Notes under the pieces: model-generated
Database searches by the model: none
What the model saw: only the letters and a program-made list of their open reading frames with translations
What the model was told of the DNA's origin: nothing
Origin: Frankia casuarinae
Lineage (GTDB): Bacteria > Actinomycetota > Actinomycetes > Frankiales > Frankiaceae
Direction: 5' to 3'
NCBI RefSeq assembly: GCF_000013345.1
Contig: NC_007777.1
Coordinates: 3,348,001-3,412,000, forward strand
Length of the DNA: 64,000 nucleotides
In this document: positions 51,206 to 59,422 of the stretch, piece by piece
Numbering within the stretch: position 1 is the first letter of the stretch
How the letters are laid out: every line of letters starts with the position of its first letter
Made by a program: the position numbers and the translations under genes

Positions 51206-53043
51206 AGTGTCCATTCACGGGTGACGGCTTGAGCAGCCCCGTGTTGATGTTGGTTTAGGTGGCGAGAGCGTGTGTGGGGCTGGCCGCGCGCCTGGCTGGC
51301 ATCCAGGGCGTACCGGCGAGGGCGAGGCGGATGGCGTCGACGGCGGTCAGGCCGTGGTCGCGGGCGGATACGAGGTAGGAGCGCACGCGTAGGTAGGCGG
51401 CCATGGTGGGGGTGTGCCAGTAGCCCGAGACGGCCTGGTGGCGTTTCGGGAGGCGTATGGCCTGCTCGCTGGGGTTGTTCGTCCATGGGATCTTGAAGTC
51501 GGTGGTGAAGAGCCAGACCTGGTCTGCCTTCGCGGCGAGCCGGCGGGCCAGGACCAGGCCGGGATGGTTCTTCTCGTCGGCCCAGGGGCGGGACATGTTC
51601 GTCAGCTCGCCGATCCGGACGTCGGCGTCGTAGCGGGCCCGCAGCGCGTCGATCGCGGCCTGGCCGAGGCGGCTGTTCCCGGCGGCGCGGGCGGCGACGA
51701 CCAGGCCGTTGGCCTCGCGGAGCAGGTCGATGAGCCGGCCCGCCCACTTCTGGACCTTCGGCGCGAGGATCAGCACCGCACGCAACGCCCTGATGAGATG
51801 GGCACAGCACAACTGCACGCCGGCGAGCGTGGGGTCGTACTGGTGCCAGCCGGCGTAGTCGTCGCGGGTCAGGTAGCCGTGCCAGCCGGTGAGGACGCCG
51901 GTGGCGTCGATCGCCCCGGACGAGCGGGAGCTGATCGCCGCATACCAGACCAGCCCGGGCGCCGGGGTGCGCACCACCAGCAGGTGCGGGGTGCCCGACA
52001 GGGCGGTGCCGGTGGCCTCGTCACGATCCTTGCGCAGCACGTTGACCGGCGACTCGTCCCCGCACAGCACCGGCTCGGCCCGCAGCGCCGCCTTCATCGC
52101 CTCGTCGAACCCGGCGGCCTTCAGGTCCTGGGCGAGCCGGGCGTTCGCGCGGGCGACGAACCCGGCCGACACCGGCACCCCGAGCAGCGCGCCGATGACC
52201 ATCGCGGCCCGCTCGACCGGCACGTTGCCCTCGGAGGCGAGCAGCACCGCCGCGCCGTGCAGCCTGGGCCCGTAGGACACCGCGCCCGCCGCCGCGTGCC
52301 GCACCCCCGGAACCACGGCGGTGGTGACCTTCGCGCAGCACGCGCAGCGCCGCCGAGGCAACACCCACTCGACCTTCTCCAGCACCGGTTCGAGTAGGTC
52401 CCAGACCTGCGCCCACCCGTCCGCCAGCACCCCCGCGTCGGACAGATCCGCCTGGCACGACGAGCATTCCGACGGCGGGTCCGCCGACAACGACCGGTCC
52501 GGCGTCTCCTCCCGCGCCAGCCCCGCCCCCGGATGGCCCGGCTGCCCACCCGGCTTCCTGTCCTTCGACCGGACCCGCTCCGAGGACGCCCACCGCTCGG
52601 CCTTCCGCTTCTCCCTCGCCCCGACCGGCTCCTTCGACGGCGGCACAGAGGAGTTCGTACTGTCCATCGACAACCGCCGACGCAGCTCGGCGAACTCGAG
52701 CTCAAGCTCCTCGACCCGCCGCACGGCCCGGTCCCGCTCGGCGCGCACCGCGCCAAGCTCCACCTCATGCCGCGCGGCCGAGTCCTCCACGACCCGACGC
52801 AGCCGCTCGTTGACCGACACCAACCGCTCGTTCGCCGCCACCGACGCGGCCTGCCCGACGGCGAGTTCCTCGATCCGCGCCTCGGCAGCCGCGAGACGCG
52901 ACTCCCACGACGACGCGGACAGCTCAGCCACAACCCTGATCATCCACGCCCAGCCACCAGGATCAAGCAACGGCCACAGCACGTCCCCGCAACACAAACC
53001 CCAAGGTCAGCGGGCTACCCCGGCACACCCGTGAATGGACACT
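51206..53043 (-). mobile_element. IS66-type insertion sequence with 18-bp terminal inverted repeats
   Basis: Perfect terminal inverted repeats agtgtccattcacgggtg (51206-51223) and its reverse complement (53026-53043) enclose 1838 bases with a single transposase gene. No 8-base target duplication is visible next to the ends (cccagtca on the left, ctctggcg on the right), so one flank may have been rearranged. The left end lies directly against the IS630 remnant. Confidence 0.88.
51255..52943 (-). CDS. IS66-family transposase
   Basis: A protein of about 562 residues: N-terminal coiled coil (AAEARIEELAVGQ... and RRVEELELEFAELRRRL), the DUF6444-type STNSSVPPSKEP motif, a Cys-rich zinc region CSSCQADL...RRRCACCAK, then the DDE core with VLCGDESPVNVLRKD, RDDYAGWHQY and the C-terminal NNPSEQAIRLPKRHQAVSGYW. 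Complete and in frame, so the element may be active. No TnpA/TnpB accessory genes, as is usual for single-gene IS66-like (ISBst12-type) elements. The start ATG at 52943 is one of several possible. Confidence 0.9.
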   Translation of the reverse strand: MIRVVAELSASSWESRLAAAEARIEELAVGQAASVAANERLVSVNERLRRVVEDSAARHEVELGAVRAERDRAVRRVEELELEFAELRRRLSMDSTNSSVPPSKEPVGAREKRKAERWASSERVRSKDRKPGGQPGHPGAGLAREETPDRSLSADPPSECSSCQADLSDAGVLADGWAQVWDLLEPVLEKVEWVLPRRRCACCAKVTTAVVPGVRHAAAGAVSYGPRLHGAAVLLASEGNVPVERAAMVIGALLGVPVSAGFVARANARLAQDLKAAGFDEAMKAALRAEPVLCGDESPVNVLRKDRDEATGTALSGTPHLLVVRTPAPGLVWYAAISSRSSGAIDATGVLTGWHGYLTRDDYAGWHQYDPTLAGVQLCCAHLIRALRAVLILAPKVQKWAGRLIDLLREANGLVVAARAAGNSRLGQAAIDALRARYDADVRIGELTNMSRPWADEKNHPGLVLARRLAAKADQVWLFTTDFKIPWTNNPSEQAIRLPKRHQAVSGYWHTPTMAAYLRVRSYLVSARDHGLTAVDAIRLALAGTPWMPARRAASPTHALAT

Positions 53044-53382
53044 CTCTGGCGTCAAGGTACGGCGGTGTTGTTTTACCACTCGGCCGTCCCTGGCCCCCAG
53101 GGTGCTCCTCGCTGGTAGCCCTCAGCGGGTTTCTCTTTGGTGTCATACCAGGACAAGGGAAGTTGCGTGCCGAAATGGAGAGCAGCTGTGAGGAGGGCAT
53201 CAATGTGTGTATTAGATACCATGAAGGCGCTCATGGCGGAGTTCCTTGTTTACTGTCCCTCTTAGCCGAGCACCGGCCGCGACCCCTTTGACTTGTAAGG
53301 GGAGGGGTAGGCTGACGAAAGGCATTGACCGACATCCGGATGCCCGGTAAGCTAAGAGTGAGTTTTTCCGTTAGTGCTTATT
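53044..53382. other. Intergenic, AT-richer, candidate small transcript
   Basis: About 340 bases at the edge of the accessory region with markedly lower GC content than the rest of the window. It has ttgacttgtaagg near 53288, a possible -35 region, and leads to the U-tailed terminator at 53383-53414. No protein gene is convincing. Confidence 0.45.
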
Positions 53383-53414
53383 GCGGCTCCCGTTCCAGCG
53401 GGCAGCCGCTTTTT
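53383..53414 (+). terminator. Rho-independent terminator with U-tract
   Basis: gcggctcccg and cgggcagccgc form a stem with one bulge, followed directly by ttttt. It is the only hairpin in the window with a U-tract that I can see, and no plus-strand gene ends here, so it probably ends an unannotated short RNA. Confidence 0.65.
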
Positions 53415-53427
53415 CATTTGCGCCGCT

Positions 53428-53652
53428 TCAGGGCGGCCGGATGCTCGGCAAGCGGCGGTGCCGGGGCCGCTTGCGACCACTCAGGACGCAATGCGTGACC
53501 TCGATGGCCAGGCAGACGACGACGAACATGCGCCAGGCTGCGCGGGCCAGCTCCACCGCCCAGGCTCGCGCGGAGTTGTCGAGGGCGGCAGGCTGGTGCA
53601 AAGTGCCTGTACTTCTGTTGAACGACCGTCCCAGCAGCACCAGGACGGTCAA
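53428..53652 (-). CDS. Hypothetical 74-aa protein coupled to NUDIX gene
   Basis: A TTG start overlaps the NUDIX stop as TTGA, the same coupling as between the upstream genes. The product, with SARAWAVELARAAWRMFVVVCLAIEV near residues 27-52, could form one amphipathic or membrane helix and ends basic (RKRPRHRRLP). No family recognised. The call rests on the coupling and composition only. Confidence 0.4.
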   Translation of the reverse strand: MTVLVLLGRSFNRSTGTLHQPAALDNSARAWAVELARAAWRMFVVVCLAIEVTHCVLSGRKRPRHRRLPSIRPP

Positions 53653-54176
53653 CTATGGCCGTCCTGGAGGTAGCGGACACCTCCTCCGCCCAGCACGGCG
53701 AGTGCTACGTGTACCCGCCGCCATACATACGGCCGGAGTAGCTGGGCCGCCTCCTCCGGGGAGCAGAAGCGGACGGCCGCCAGCTCCGGGTCCACGGAGC
53801 GCAGCCCCTGCGCTTGCTGCTGGGTGAGGGCGCCGCCGTCGAAGACGAAGGCCAGCAGGTCATCCCACGGCCCATGCGGTGAAACCCAGTCCACGCACAG
53901 CAGGTCACCCACCTGCGGATCAAGACCGAGTTCTTCCTTCAGCTCGCGCCGCAGGGCGTCCCGCGGCGGCTCGTTGGCTTCAGCCATCCCGCCCGGTAGA
54001 TCCCAATCCGGCTTGTATGTCGGATCAACCAGCAGGAGGCGGCCGGCTTCGTCGCGGATCAGAGCATCAGCCGATACCCGCTTGCGGGCCTGGCGGGCGT
54101 TGCCTTCGGCCAGGTGGGCGAACTCGGCGGCATCGCGGCCGGCGTAGCTGGCCTCCCACTCCTGTTCGATGTTCAT
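53649..54176 (-). CDS. NUDIX hydrolase
   Basis: A 175-residue protein with the Nudix box GGMAEANEPPRDALRRELKEELGL in broken form: GGMAEANEP, RDALRRELKEELGL (residues about 61-85), the REx2ExxEE-like metal-binding core. It hydrolyses a nucleoside diphosphate linked to some moiety X; the substrate cannot be read. The N-terminal 30 residues are helical and common in actinobacterial NUDIX proteins of this kind. Its ATG overlaps the stop of the upstream frameshifted regulator gene (ATGA). Confidence 0.92.
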   Translation of the reverse strand: MNIEQEWEASYAGRDAAEFAHLAEGNARQARKRVSADALIRDEAGRLLLVDPTYKPDWDLPGGMAEANEPPRDALRRELKEELGLDPQVGDLLCVDWVSPHGPWDDLLAFVFDGGALTQQQAQGLRSVDPELAAVRFCSPEEAAQLLRPYVWRRVHVALAVLGGGGVRYLQDGHS

Positions 54177-55545
54177 GAAGCCTCAGCCGGCCGGGGTCGT
54201 GGCAACGTCGTGGTCATCCGCCCAAGAAAATTGGCTACGGGCCCAACAGCTCCGTGAGGTTCAAGCCGGTGGCCAAGGGCCCGAAGCTGGCCGACGACGC
54301 GATCGGATGCCAGATGCGGCGTCACGTCGAGCACCTGGCCGCCGGCTTCACACGCCCCCTCAAGGTCGCCGGCCCCAAGACGCACCGTGGCCAAGGTCAG
54401 GTTCCCGAAGGCCCGGCTACGAACCCGGTCGGGGCCTCGAAGCTCCAGCACGCGGGCAACCTGGCGCTCGGCTCCGGCAAGGTCACGAAGATCCCGCAAG
54501 CAAATGGCGGCCTCAGCGGCCAGCGCTGCTTCGTCGAATGGGCTCAGCCACTCGTGGCCACCGGTGGCGGCACGTGACAGTTCCAGTACGGAGGCCCGGA
54601 GGGCGGTCAAGCAGTCGGCCGGTGCTCCGGCCAAGGCGCTGCCCCTGGCCTTCATGGCATGAAGCCGGGTACGCAATGCGCCGCAGCCCGGATCATCCGG
54701 CACCAGGGCAAGGCCAGCCTCGGCCAGCCGGACGGCGTCGCGGGGACGGTCATCCTCCAAGGCTAGGTGACTCTGGCTCACGAGGGCTTGGGCACTCAGG
54801 GCTTGGTCGCCGGCGGCGGTGGCAAGGCCGAAGGCCTGCACGAAGTGCTGCCCCGCGAGGTCGCCCCGCTCGTCGTCGTAGGCCAGCCGGCCATGTCCGT
54901 CAGCGACGAGGCCGCCGAAAATACCGCCGACGGCGGGTGCTGGTGGCCCACCAGCTGCGGAGCAACTTCGGTCTGGATGAACCGCACTACCACTGGGTAC
55001 AGCCGCCCGCCCCCGAGCTGGCGGTCGGCAGCCCGGAAGGCCAGGGCGGCGGCGCGGATCGTCTCCAGGGCTCCACCCTCGACGGTGGCAGCGATGGAGC
55101 CGTAACCCGGTCCACCCATCCAGGCCGGCGTGGAAGACGCCGCCAGGGGTACCCGCGGTTGCCCGGGAAGGTCGAACCAAAGCAGGGCAGGCGGCAGCCG
55201 AAGTGTCCTGGCCCAGTGCGTCAGGCGGTCCAAGTCCCGGATGGGCGGGCCACTCTCGATCCGGCTCACCTGGGCCTGGGTCAAATTGAGCCACCCACCA
55301 AGCCGCTCCTGGCTGATGGGCCGGCGGTGGTACGGGCTTTGGCGGTAGGCCACGGAGATCAGGCCGATGTGCTGGGCCGCGAAGGCGTCGCGGAGTTGAT
55401 CGGTCTGCCAGAAGTGATCCGGAAGCGCCGGCGGGCCTTCGGCTTCCCGGCGGACTCGCCCCAGGCATCCGGTGCAGCGGGGGCCGGCGTTGTCGGCGGC
55501 CAGCCGGGTGCCGCACTCGCAGTAACGCGCGGCCAGCTCCGGCAT
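54173..55545 (-). pseudogene. Zinc-ribbon/HTH/TPR-like regulator, frameshifted
   Basis: Residues 1-205 are in one frame: CECGTRLAADNAGPRCTGC (zinc ribbon), LPDHFWQTDQLRDAFAAQHIG, an XRE-like HTH with LTQAQVSRIESGPPIRDLDRL, and SAASSLTDMAGW. Near 54890 the continuation (LAYDDERGDLAGQHFVQAFGLATAAGDQALSAQALVSQSH) lies in a different frame and proceeds to the stop at 54173. Compared with the intact paralogue at 56367-57800, two bases are missing at that point (TGGCCTAC). Either a real mutation or a sequencing error; as given, the gene is broken. It precedes the NUDIX gene with an ATGA overlap. Confidence 0.85.
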
Positions 55546-55650
55546 GTGATCGCTCCCGTGGGATGCCGCCTGGGTATCAACGTGATCGAGAGTGTAGCGG
55601 CCAAAAGTCCACCGGACGGGAGCCGGCGGTCACCACCCGCCGTTCCTTCG

Positions 55651-56370
55651 ATGTGGGATCATGACCGGGTGACCGCACCGGCCCTCATCCTTTGGGACGT
55701 CGACCACACCCTGCTAGAGATCAAGGGCGTCAGCCGGGACATCTACGCCCGCGCCTACCAGCTGGTAACGGGCAGCCCCATGGAACAGCTGGCCGACATG
55801 ACCGGCCGCACGGAGCGGGCGATCATTATCGAGACGCTCCAACTCGGCGGGATCACCGAGCCGGAGCCGCTGCTACCGGCCTTCTACGACGCCCTGGGCG
55901 AGGCGGCCCGGCAGCTCCAGGACCGGATGCGGGGCGCCGGCCGCAGCCTGCCCGGTGCTGGGGAGGCCATCGCGGCTCTCGTTGCCGATGGTGTTGTGCA
56001 ATCTGTCGTGACGGGCAACCTGCACTCCATCGCCGAAGTCAAGCTGGCCGCCTTCGGGCTCACGGAGCATCTAGACCTGGCCGTGGGCGGCTACGGCGAC
56101 GACGACAGCGACCGGGCCGTGTTGGTCCGGCTGGCGGTTAAGCGGGCCGAGGCCGCCCACCAGGTGAGCTTCCCCCGGCCCAGGGTGGTGGTGATCGGGG
56201 ATACGCCGCACGATGTCAAGGGCGCCCACGATGCTGGTGTGCGGGCGGTGGGCGTTGCCACCGGCGGCAGCACCGTGGCGGACCTCGAGGCCGCTGGGGC
56301 CGAAGCCGTTTTGCCGGACCTCACCCGGCCCCGCGCCCTCCAAGCGGCCGTCTTCGGCCTCGTGGGCTAA
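55651..56370 (+). CDS. HAD-superfamily phosphatase/hydrolase
   Basis: About 239 residues. HAD motif I ILWDVDHTLLEI with the nucleophile Asp, motif II VVTGN, motif III Lys in AVKRAEAA, and motif IV VVIGDTPHDVKGAHDAG. The cap domain lies between motifs I and II, as in phosphoglycolate phosphatase-like enzymes. ATG 55651 or GTG 55669 (ggga spaced eight bases) could be the start. The 3' end overlaps that of the convergent regulator gene by four bases. Confidence 0.92.
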   Translation: MWDHDRVTAPALILWDVDHTLLEIKGVSRDIYARAYQLVTGSPMEQLADMTGRTERAIIIETLQLGGITEPEPLLPAFYDALGEAARQLQDRMRGAGRSLPGAGEAIAALVADGVVQSVVTGNLHSIAEVKLAAFGLTEHLDLAVGGYGDDDSDRAVLVRLAVKRAEAAHQVSFPRPRVVVIGDTPHDVKGAHDAGVRAVGVATGGSTVADLEAAGAEAVLPDLTRPRALQAAVFGLVG

Positions 56371-57800
56371 CTGCCGGGGCCAGCGGTCGCCAGGCGGAAC
56401 CGCTCGCCGAAGTCCCGCGCCGCGGGCACGGTGCCGAAGGGCTCAAGCCCGTCCGCAAATTCTTTCAGGCGCAGAGCTACCCGCGTCGAGCCGATGGCTT
56501 CGCTCAGGGAGAGGGCATCGGCCGCCGTCTGGCAGGCCTGCTCAACGTCGCCCGCCTTCAAGTGGCACTTCGCCAGCCGGGACAGGTAATGCACCTGGTC
56601 CCGGATGCGGTGGGGTGTGCGCTGGGTAAGCAGGCCAATGGCCTGCGTCAGCGCCGAGGCGGCCTCGCCGGTTTGGCCCAGTTCCAGCAGGCAGGCGCCT
56701 TCCTGGGCGGCTACCTCTACCTCGTCGACGTAGGACACCCACATGGGCTCGTCCCGGTGGCCGGCGGCCTCGAAGTCGGTACGGGCGGCATCCAAGGTGC
56801 GGCGGCAGCCGTCCTGGTCGCCAACGCCGGCCTGGGCCCGAGCCAGGCGGGTACCCAACATCGTCTTGGTCAGCGGCGTAAGCCCGGCCGTCCCGGAGGC
56901 GAGCGCGGTTTGCGCTAGCGACAGCGCCGGCCCCCGCCGCCCCCGGTAGGTCTCCTGAAGGCTCATATAACCCAGGGCGCTGGCGGCCAGGCCCGGTTCG
57001 TCGCTCTCATGGGCCACGTAGATGGTGGTGGTGAAGTAGCGGCGGGCCTGGGCGTGGTGGTCAGCGTCCAGCGCCAGCCACCCCGTCATCTGGGCGAGCT
57101 GGCCGAAAGCGAGCAAACCATCACCGGGGTCCTGCTCCACCGTCACGGCCATCCGGGCCACGTACCGGGATAGGGGCAGATACAGGCTGTCGCCGCCCAA
57201 CTCGTCGTCAAGCTGCAAGAACAATTGCAGCAGCAGTTCGGCGCTCTGGCCCGTAGTCATGCCCTCGAAGGCGGAAATGCCGATGGTGGGGCTACGGGTC
57301 TCGCCGGCGGCCAACGGGAGGCGCCCAGCCGTCAGGCTGCCCAGCAGCGCCGGCAGGTCCGGCCCCGCGGGTACCGGCGGCGTCGGGGCCGCCGCTACAG
57401 GTGCGGGGCGCTGCTCGGGGAGCTGGAACCACAGCAGATGAGCGGGGATGCGCAAGGTGCGCGCCCACATCATCAGCCGGTCCAGGTCCTTGATCGGCGG
57501 GCCGGACTCGATGCGGGATAGCTGCACCTGGGAGAGGTCGGCCCAGCCGCCAACCAGTTCCTGCGCCAGCACCCGGCCGTGCCAGGGGTTGCGGCGGTAG
57601 GCGGCGATCACCCGGCCCATGTGCCAGCTGGCCAGGGCGTCGCGTAGTTCATCGGTCTGCCAGAAGTGATCAGGCACCACCGGGGCCTGAAGGCGCAGCT
57701 GCTCCTGTTTGCGCTGGCAGGGGGCACAGGACCCGGCCGCGTTGTCGCGGGCGAGACGGCTCCCGCAGGAGCGGCAGTACCGGCCTGATGCCCTGTCCAT
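56367..57800 (-). CDS. Zinc-ribbon/HTH/TPR-like transcriptional regulator
   Basis: A 477-residue regulator. A four-Cys zinc ribbon (YCRSCGSRLARDNAAGSCAPC) opens it, followed by VPDHFWQTDELRDALASWHMG, an XRE-like HTH (LSQVQLSRIESGPPIKDLDRLMMWARTL) and about 300 residues of Ala/Leu-rich paired helices that look like TPR repeats (ASALGYMSLQETYRGRRGPALSLAQ). ATG 57800 puts seven residues before the YC of the ribbon, exactly as in the paralogue, and follows ccgggggc. TPR-containing XRE regulators often bind peptides or small ligands. It is divergent from the operon beginning at 58048 and could control it. Confidence 0.88.
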   Translation of the reverse strand: MDRASGRYCRSCGSRLARDNAAGSCAPCQRKQEQLRLQAPVVPDHFWQTDELRDALASWHMGRVIAAYRRNPWHGRVLAQELVGGWADLSQVQLSRIESGPPIKDLDRLMMWARTLRIPAHLLWFQLPEQRPAPVAAAPTPPVPAGPDLPALLGSLTAGRLPLAAGETRSPTIGISAFEGMTTGQSAELLLQLFLQLDDELGGDSLYLPLSRYVARMAVTVEQDPGDGLLAFGQLAQMTGWLALDADHHAQARRYFTTTIYVAHESDEPGLAASALGYMSLQETYRGRRGPALSLAQTALASGTAGLTPLTKTMLGTRLARAQAGVGDQDGCRRTLDAARTDFEAAGHRDEPMWVSYVDEVEVAAQEGACLLELGQTGEAASALTQAIGLLTQRTPHRIRDQVHYLSRLAKCHLKAGDVEQACQTAADALSLSEAIGSTRVALRLKEFADGLEPFGTVPAARDFGERFRLATAGPGS

Positions 57801-57958
57801 GCCCCCGGCCGCTTCCACTCGTGGTCATCCAAGTGCGCTCGGCAGCAGTGTAAAGGGGCATTGGTCACGCCAGGTGGGGAACTGGAGGCGGCACGTATAG
57901 CCGTCATACATGGCCCGGCATGGCCGCATCCGTCCCGCCCGCTCACGCTGAGGACCAA

Positions 57959-58005
57959 GGCGCCCGGGGCCGGGTAGAGGACCCTGCTCCCCGGCCTCGG
58001 GCGCC
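57959..58005. promoter_or_regulatory. Large inverted repeat between divergent genes
   Basis: ggcgcccggggccggg and ccccggcctcgggcgcc form a 16-bp stem with one mismatch and a 14-base loop, about 40 bases upstream of the operon start at 58048. It could be an attenuator, an operator, or the end of an upstream transcript. Confidence 0.6.
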
Positions 58006-58047
58006 CGTCCACATCAGTGGATCTTCCTGCCAGGATTGGAGGCACCG

Positions 58048-58395
58048 GTGGATGCAAACACCGGAAGGCAAGACTCCGTACTGGGGCCGCTGGGCAGTGC
58101 GGCGCTGCGGCTCATCGCCGAAGGGCTCGGGGCGGCGTTGGGACGGCTGGAAGCCGCTGGCGTCGTCCTCGCTTGCGACGCGGGCGACCTGCCCACCACC
58201 GCTGTACAGCAGGCAGCCTTGGAAGAGCGAACCGAAGCCGTCACCGCGGAACTGCGCCGGTTGCACGGCGAGGCGCGGCGGATGCTGGCCCGCCAGCGCC
58301 GCACCCCTGCCGCTAGCCTGTCCCGCCGGGCCTTCCTCATCTGGCCGGGGTTCCTTCCGAGCAGCCAGGCCACCACCCGCTTCACCGCCTCATGA
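58048..58395 (+). CDS. Small hypothetical protein, 115 aa, head of operon
   Basis: GTG at 58048 follows attggaggcaccg. The product is helical (ALRLIAEGLGAALGRLEAAGVVLA, then AVQQAALEERTEAVTAELRRLHGEARRML), with a likely coiled coil in the second half, and no membrane segment. No family recognised. Its stop overlaps the next start (ATGA), so it belongs to the operon 58048-61.7 kb. Confidence 0.62.
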   Translation: MDANTGRQDSVLGPLGSAALRLIAEGLGAALGRLEAAGVVLACDAGDLPTTAVQQAALEERTEAVTAELRRLHGEARRMLARQRRTPAASLSRRAFLIWPGFLPSSQATTRFTAS

Positions 58396-58769
58396 ACGGC
58401 CGCCCGCCGTCCTCGGCGGAGTGCCAGTCGGCGCGGACGGTGTACGGCTACATCAGCTCCGAGCACGCCGACGAAGCCGAAATCGACCGGCTCCACGACC
58501 AGCTCACCGCCCACGCGCAGGCCGAAGGCTTGGCCCTGGCAGAAATTTTTGTCGACCGTTCCATTCCCCCGGGGCGCATCGTGCGTCCCGGCCTCACGGT
58601 CCTCCTCGAAGCCGTCATGAGGTCGGAAGCCGCCGGGGTCCTGGTGGCAAGTCTCGATCACCTCTCTCCCTTGCCCGCCGTCCGGCAGGCCATCGAAGTG
58701 GAGATCGAGGTGTTGGGCGCGCGGGTGCTCACCGTAACGCCCGCCGTCCCTTCGCCGAGGTCGACATGA
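58392..58769 (+). CDS. Degenerate serine-recombinase-like domain protein
   Basis: A 125-residue protein whose pattern follows the N-terminal resolvase domain: VYGYISSEHADEAEIDRLHDQLTAHAQAEGLALAEIFVDRSI, then RPGLTVLLEAVMRSEAAGVLVASLDHLSPL. In active serine recombinases the first motif is YxRVSxxxQ and the second LDRLxR; here the Arg after Tyr and both Arg of the second motif are lost (LDHLSP). It also lacks a DNA-binding C-terminus. I infer a non-catalytic protein, perhaps regulatory. It is coupled to both neighbours by ATGA overlaps. Confidence 0.72.
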   Translation: MNGRPPSSAECQSARTVYGYISSEHADEAEIDRLHDQLTAHAQAEGLALAEIFVDRSIPPGRIVRPGLTVLLEAVMRSEAAGVLVASLDHLSPLPAVRQAIEVEIEVLGARVLTVTPAVPSPRST

Positions 58770-59374
58770 ACCTTCCGGCCAGCACTGCACCCCAGCCAGC
58801 CGCTCACCTGCGCGCGAGCGTCCACCAGTTCACCACCACCACCACCACGGCCCCGGCCTTGGCGCGGCAAGCGGCGGCCGAGCTGCTGGAGGACTGGGGG
58901 CTTACAGATCTTCTCGACACCACGGCCCTGTTGATTTCAGAACTCATTACTAATGCCGTCCGGGCCACCCAAAGTTCCGGCGGCGGCTCAAGGCCCATCG
59001 TATCCATGCGCATCAGTTGGGCCGCCGGGAGCCTCATACTTGAAGTCTGGGATCGCAACCCGAAGCCGCCCGAACTTCAGGTTCAGTATCTTCACGGTGA
59101 GAGTGGCCGGGGCCTTCACATTGTCGAAGCCCTGAGCACGGCGGCAGCCTACTACCCATCACCCACCGGAGTTGGCAAAGTGACCTGGTGCCAGATTGAG
59201 GCACCGGCACCGCCCGAATCCCAGGAGTCGCACCCGCTTCTCCCGCACCGTCGGGCTACGGTTGCACGTGCCGATCCTGGGTTGGTTTTCGATGACATGG
59301 CAGTTCTAAAACGGGTGCTCGCTGGCCTGCAAGCCCTGGACAGTCGCCTACCCCGGAGTGACGCCATGAGATAA
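58766..59374 (+). CDS. Anti-sigma-factor-type ATP-binding protein (HATPase_c_2)
   Basis: A 202-residue GHKL-fold protein: N box ELITNAVRAT, G1 LILEVWDRNPKPP and G2 ESGRGLHIVEALS. This single-domain type, abundant in Streptomyces and Frankia, includes RsbW-like serine kinases that act on anti-sigma antagonists, but most are unassigned. A C-terminal extension of about 60 residues is unusual and has no recognised fold. ATG at 58766 overlaps the previous stop. Confidence 0.87.
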   Translation: MNLPASTAPQPAAHLRASVHQFTTTTTTAPALARQAAAELLEDWGLTDLLDTTALLISELITNAVRATQSSGGGSRPIVSMRISWAAGSLILEVWDRNPKPPELQVQYLHGESGRGLHIVEALSTAAAYYPSPTGVGKVTWCQIEAPAPPESQESHPLLPHRRATVARADPGLVFDDMAVLKRVLAGLQALDSRLPRSDAMR

Positions 59375-59422
59375 TAGCGCCAATATCTTCGCCCAATACC
59401 GTCGTACTTCCGGAGTTTCCTC

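Noticed and set aside
51206-53043. Composite transposon carrying accessory genes
   Set aside because: The terminal inverted repeats enclose only the transposase gene; no second copy of the element flanks neighbouring genes.
53428-58395. Integrative conjugative element
   Set aside because: NUDIX and XRE genes occur in such elements, but no integrase, attachment site, replication initiator or FtsK-like transfer gene is found here.
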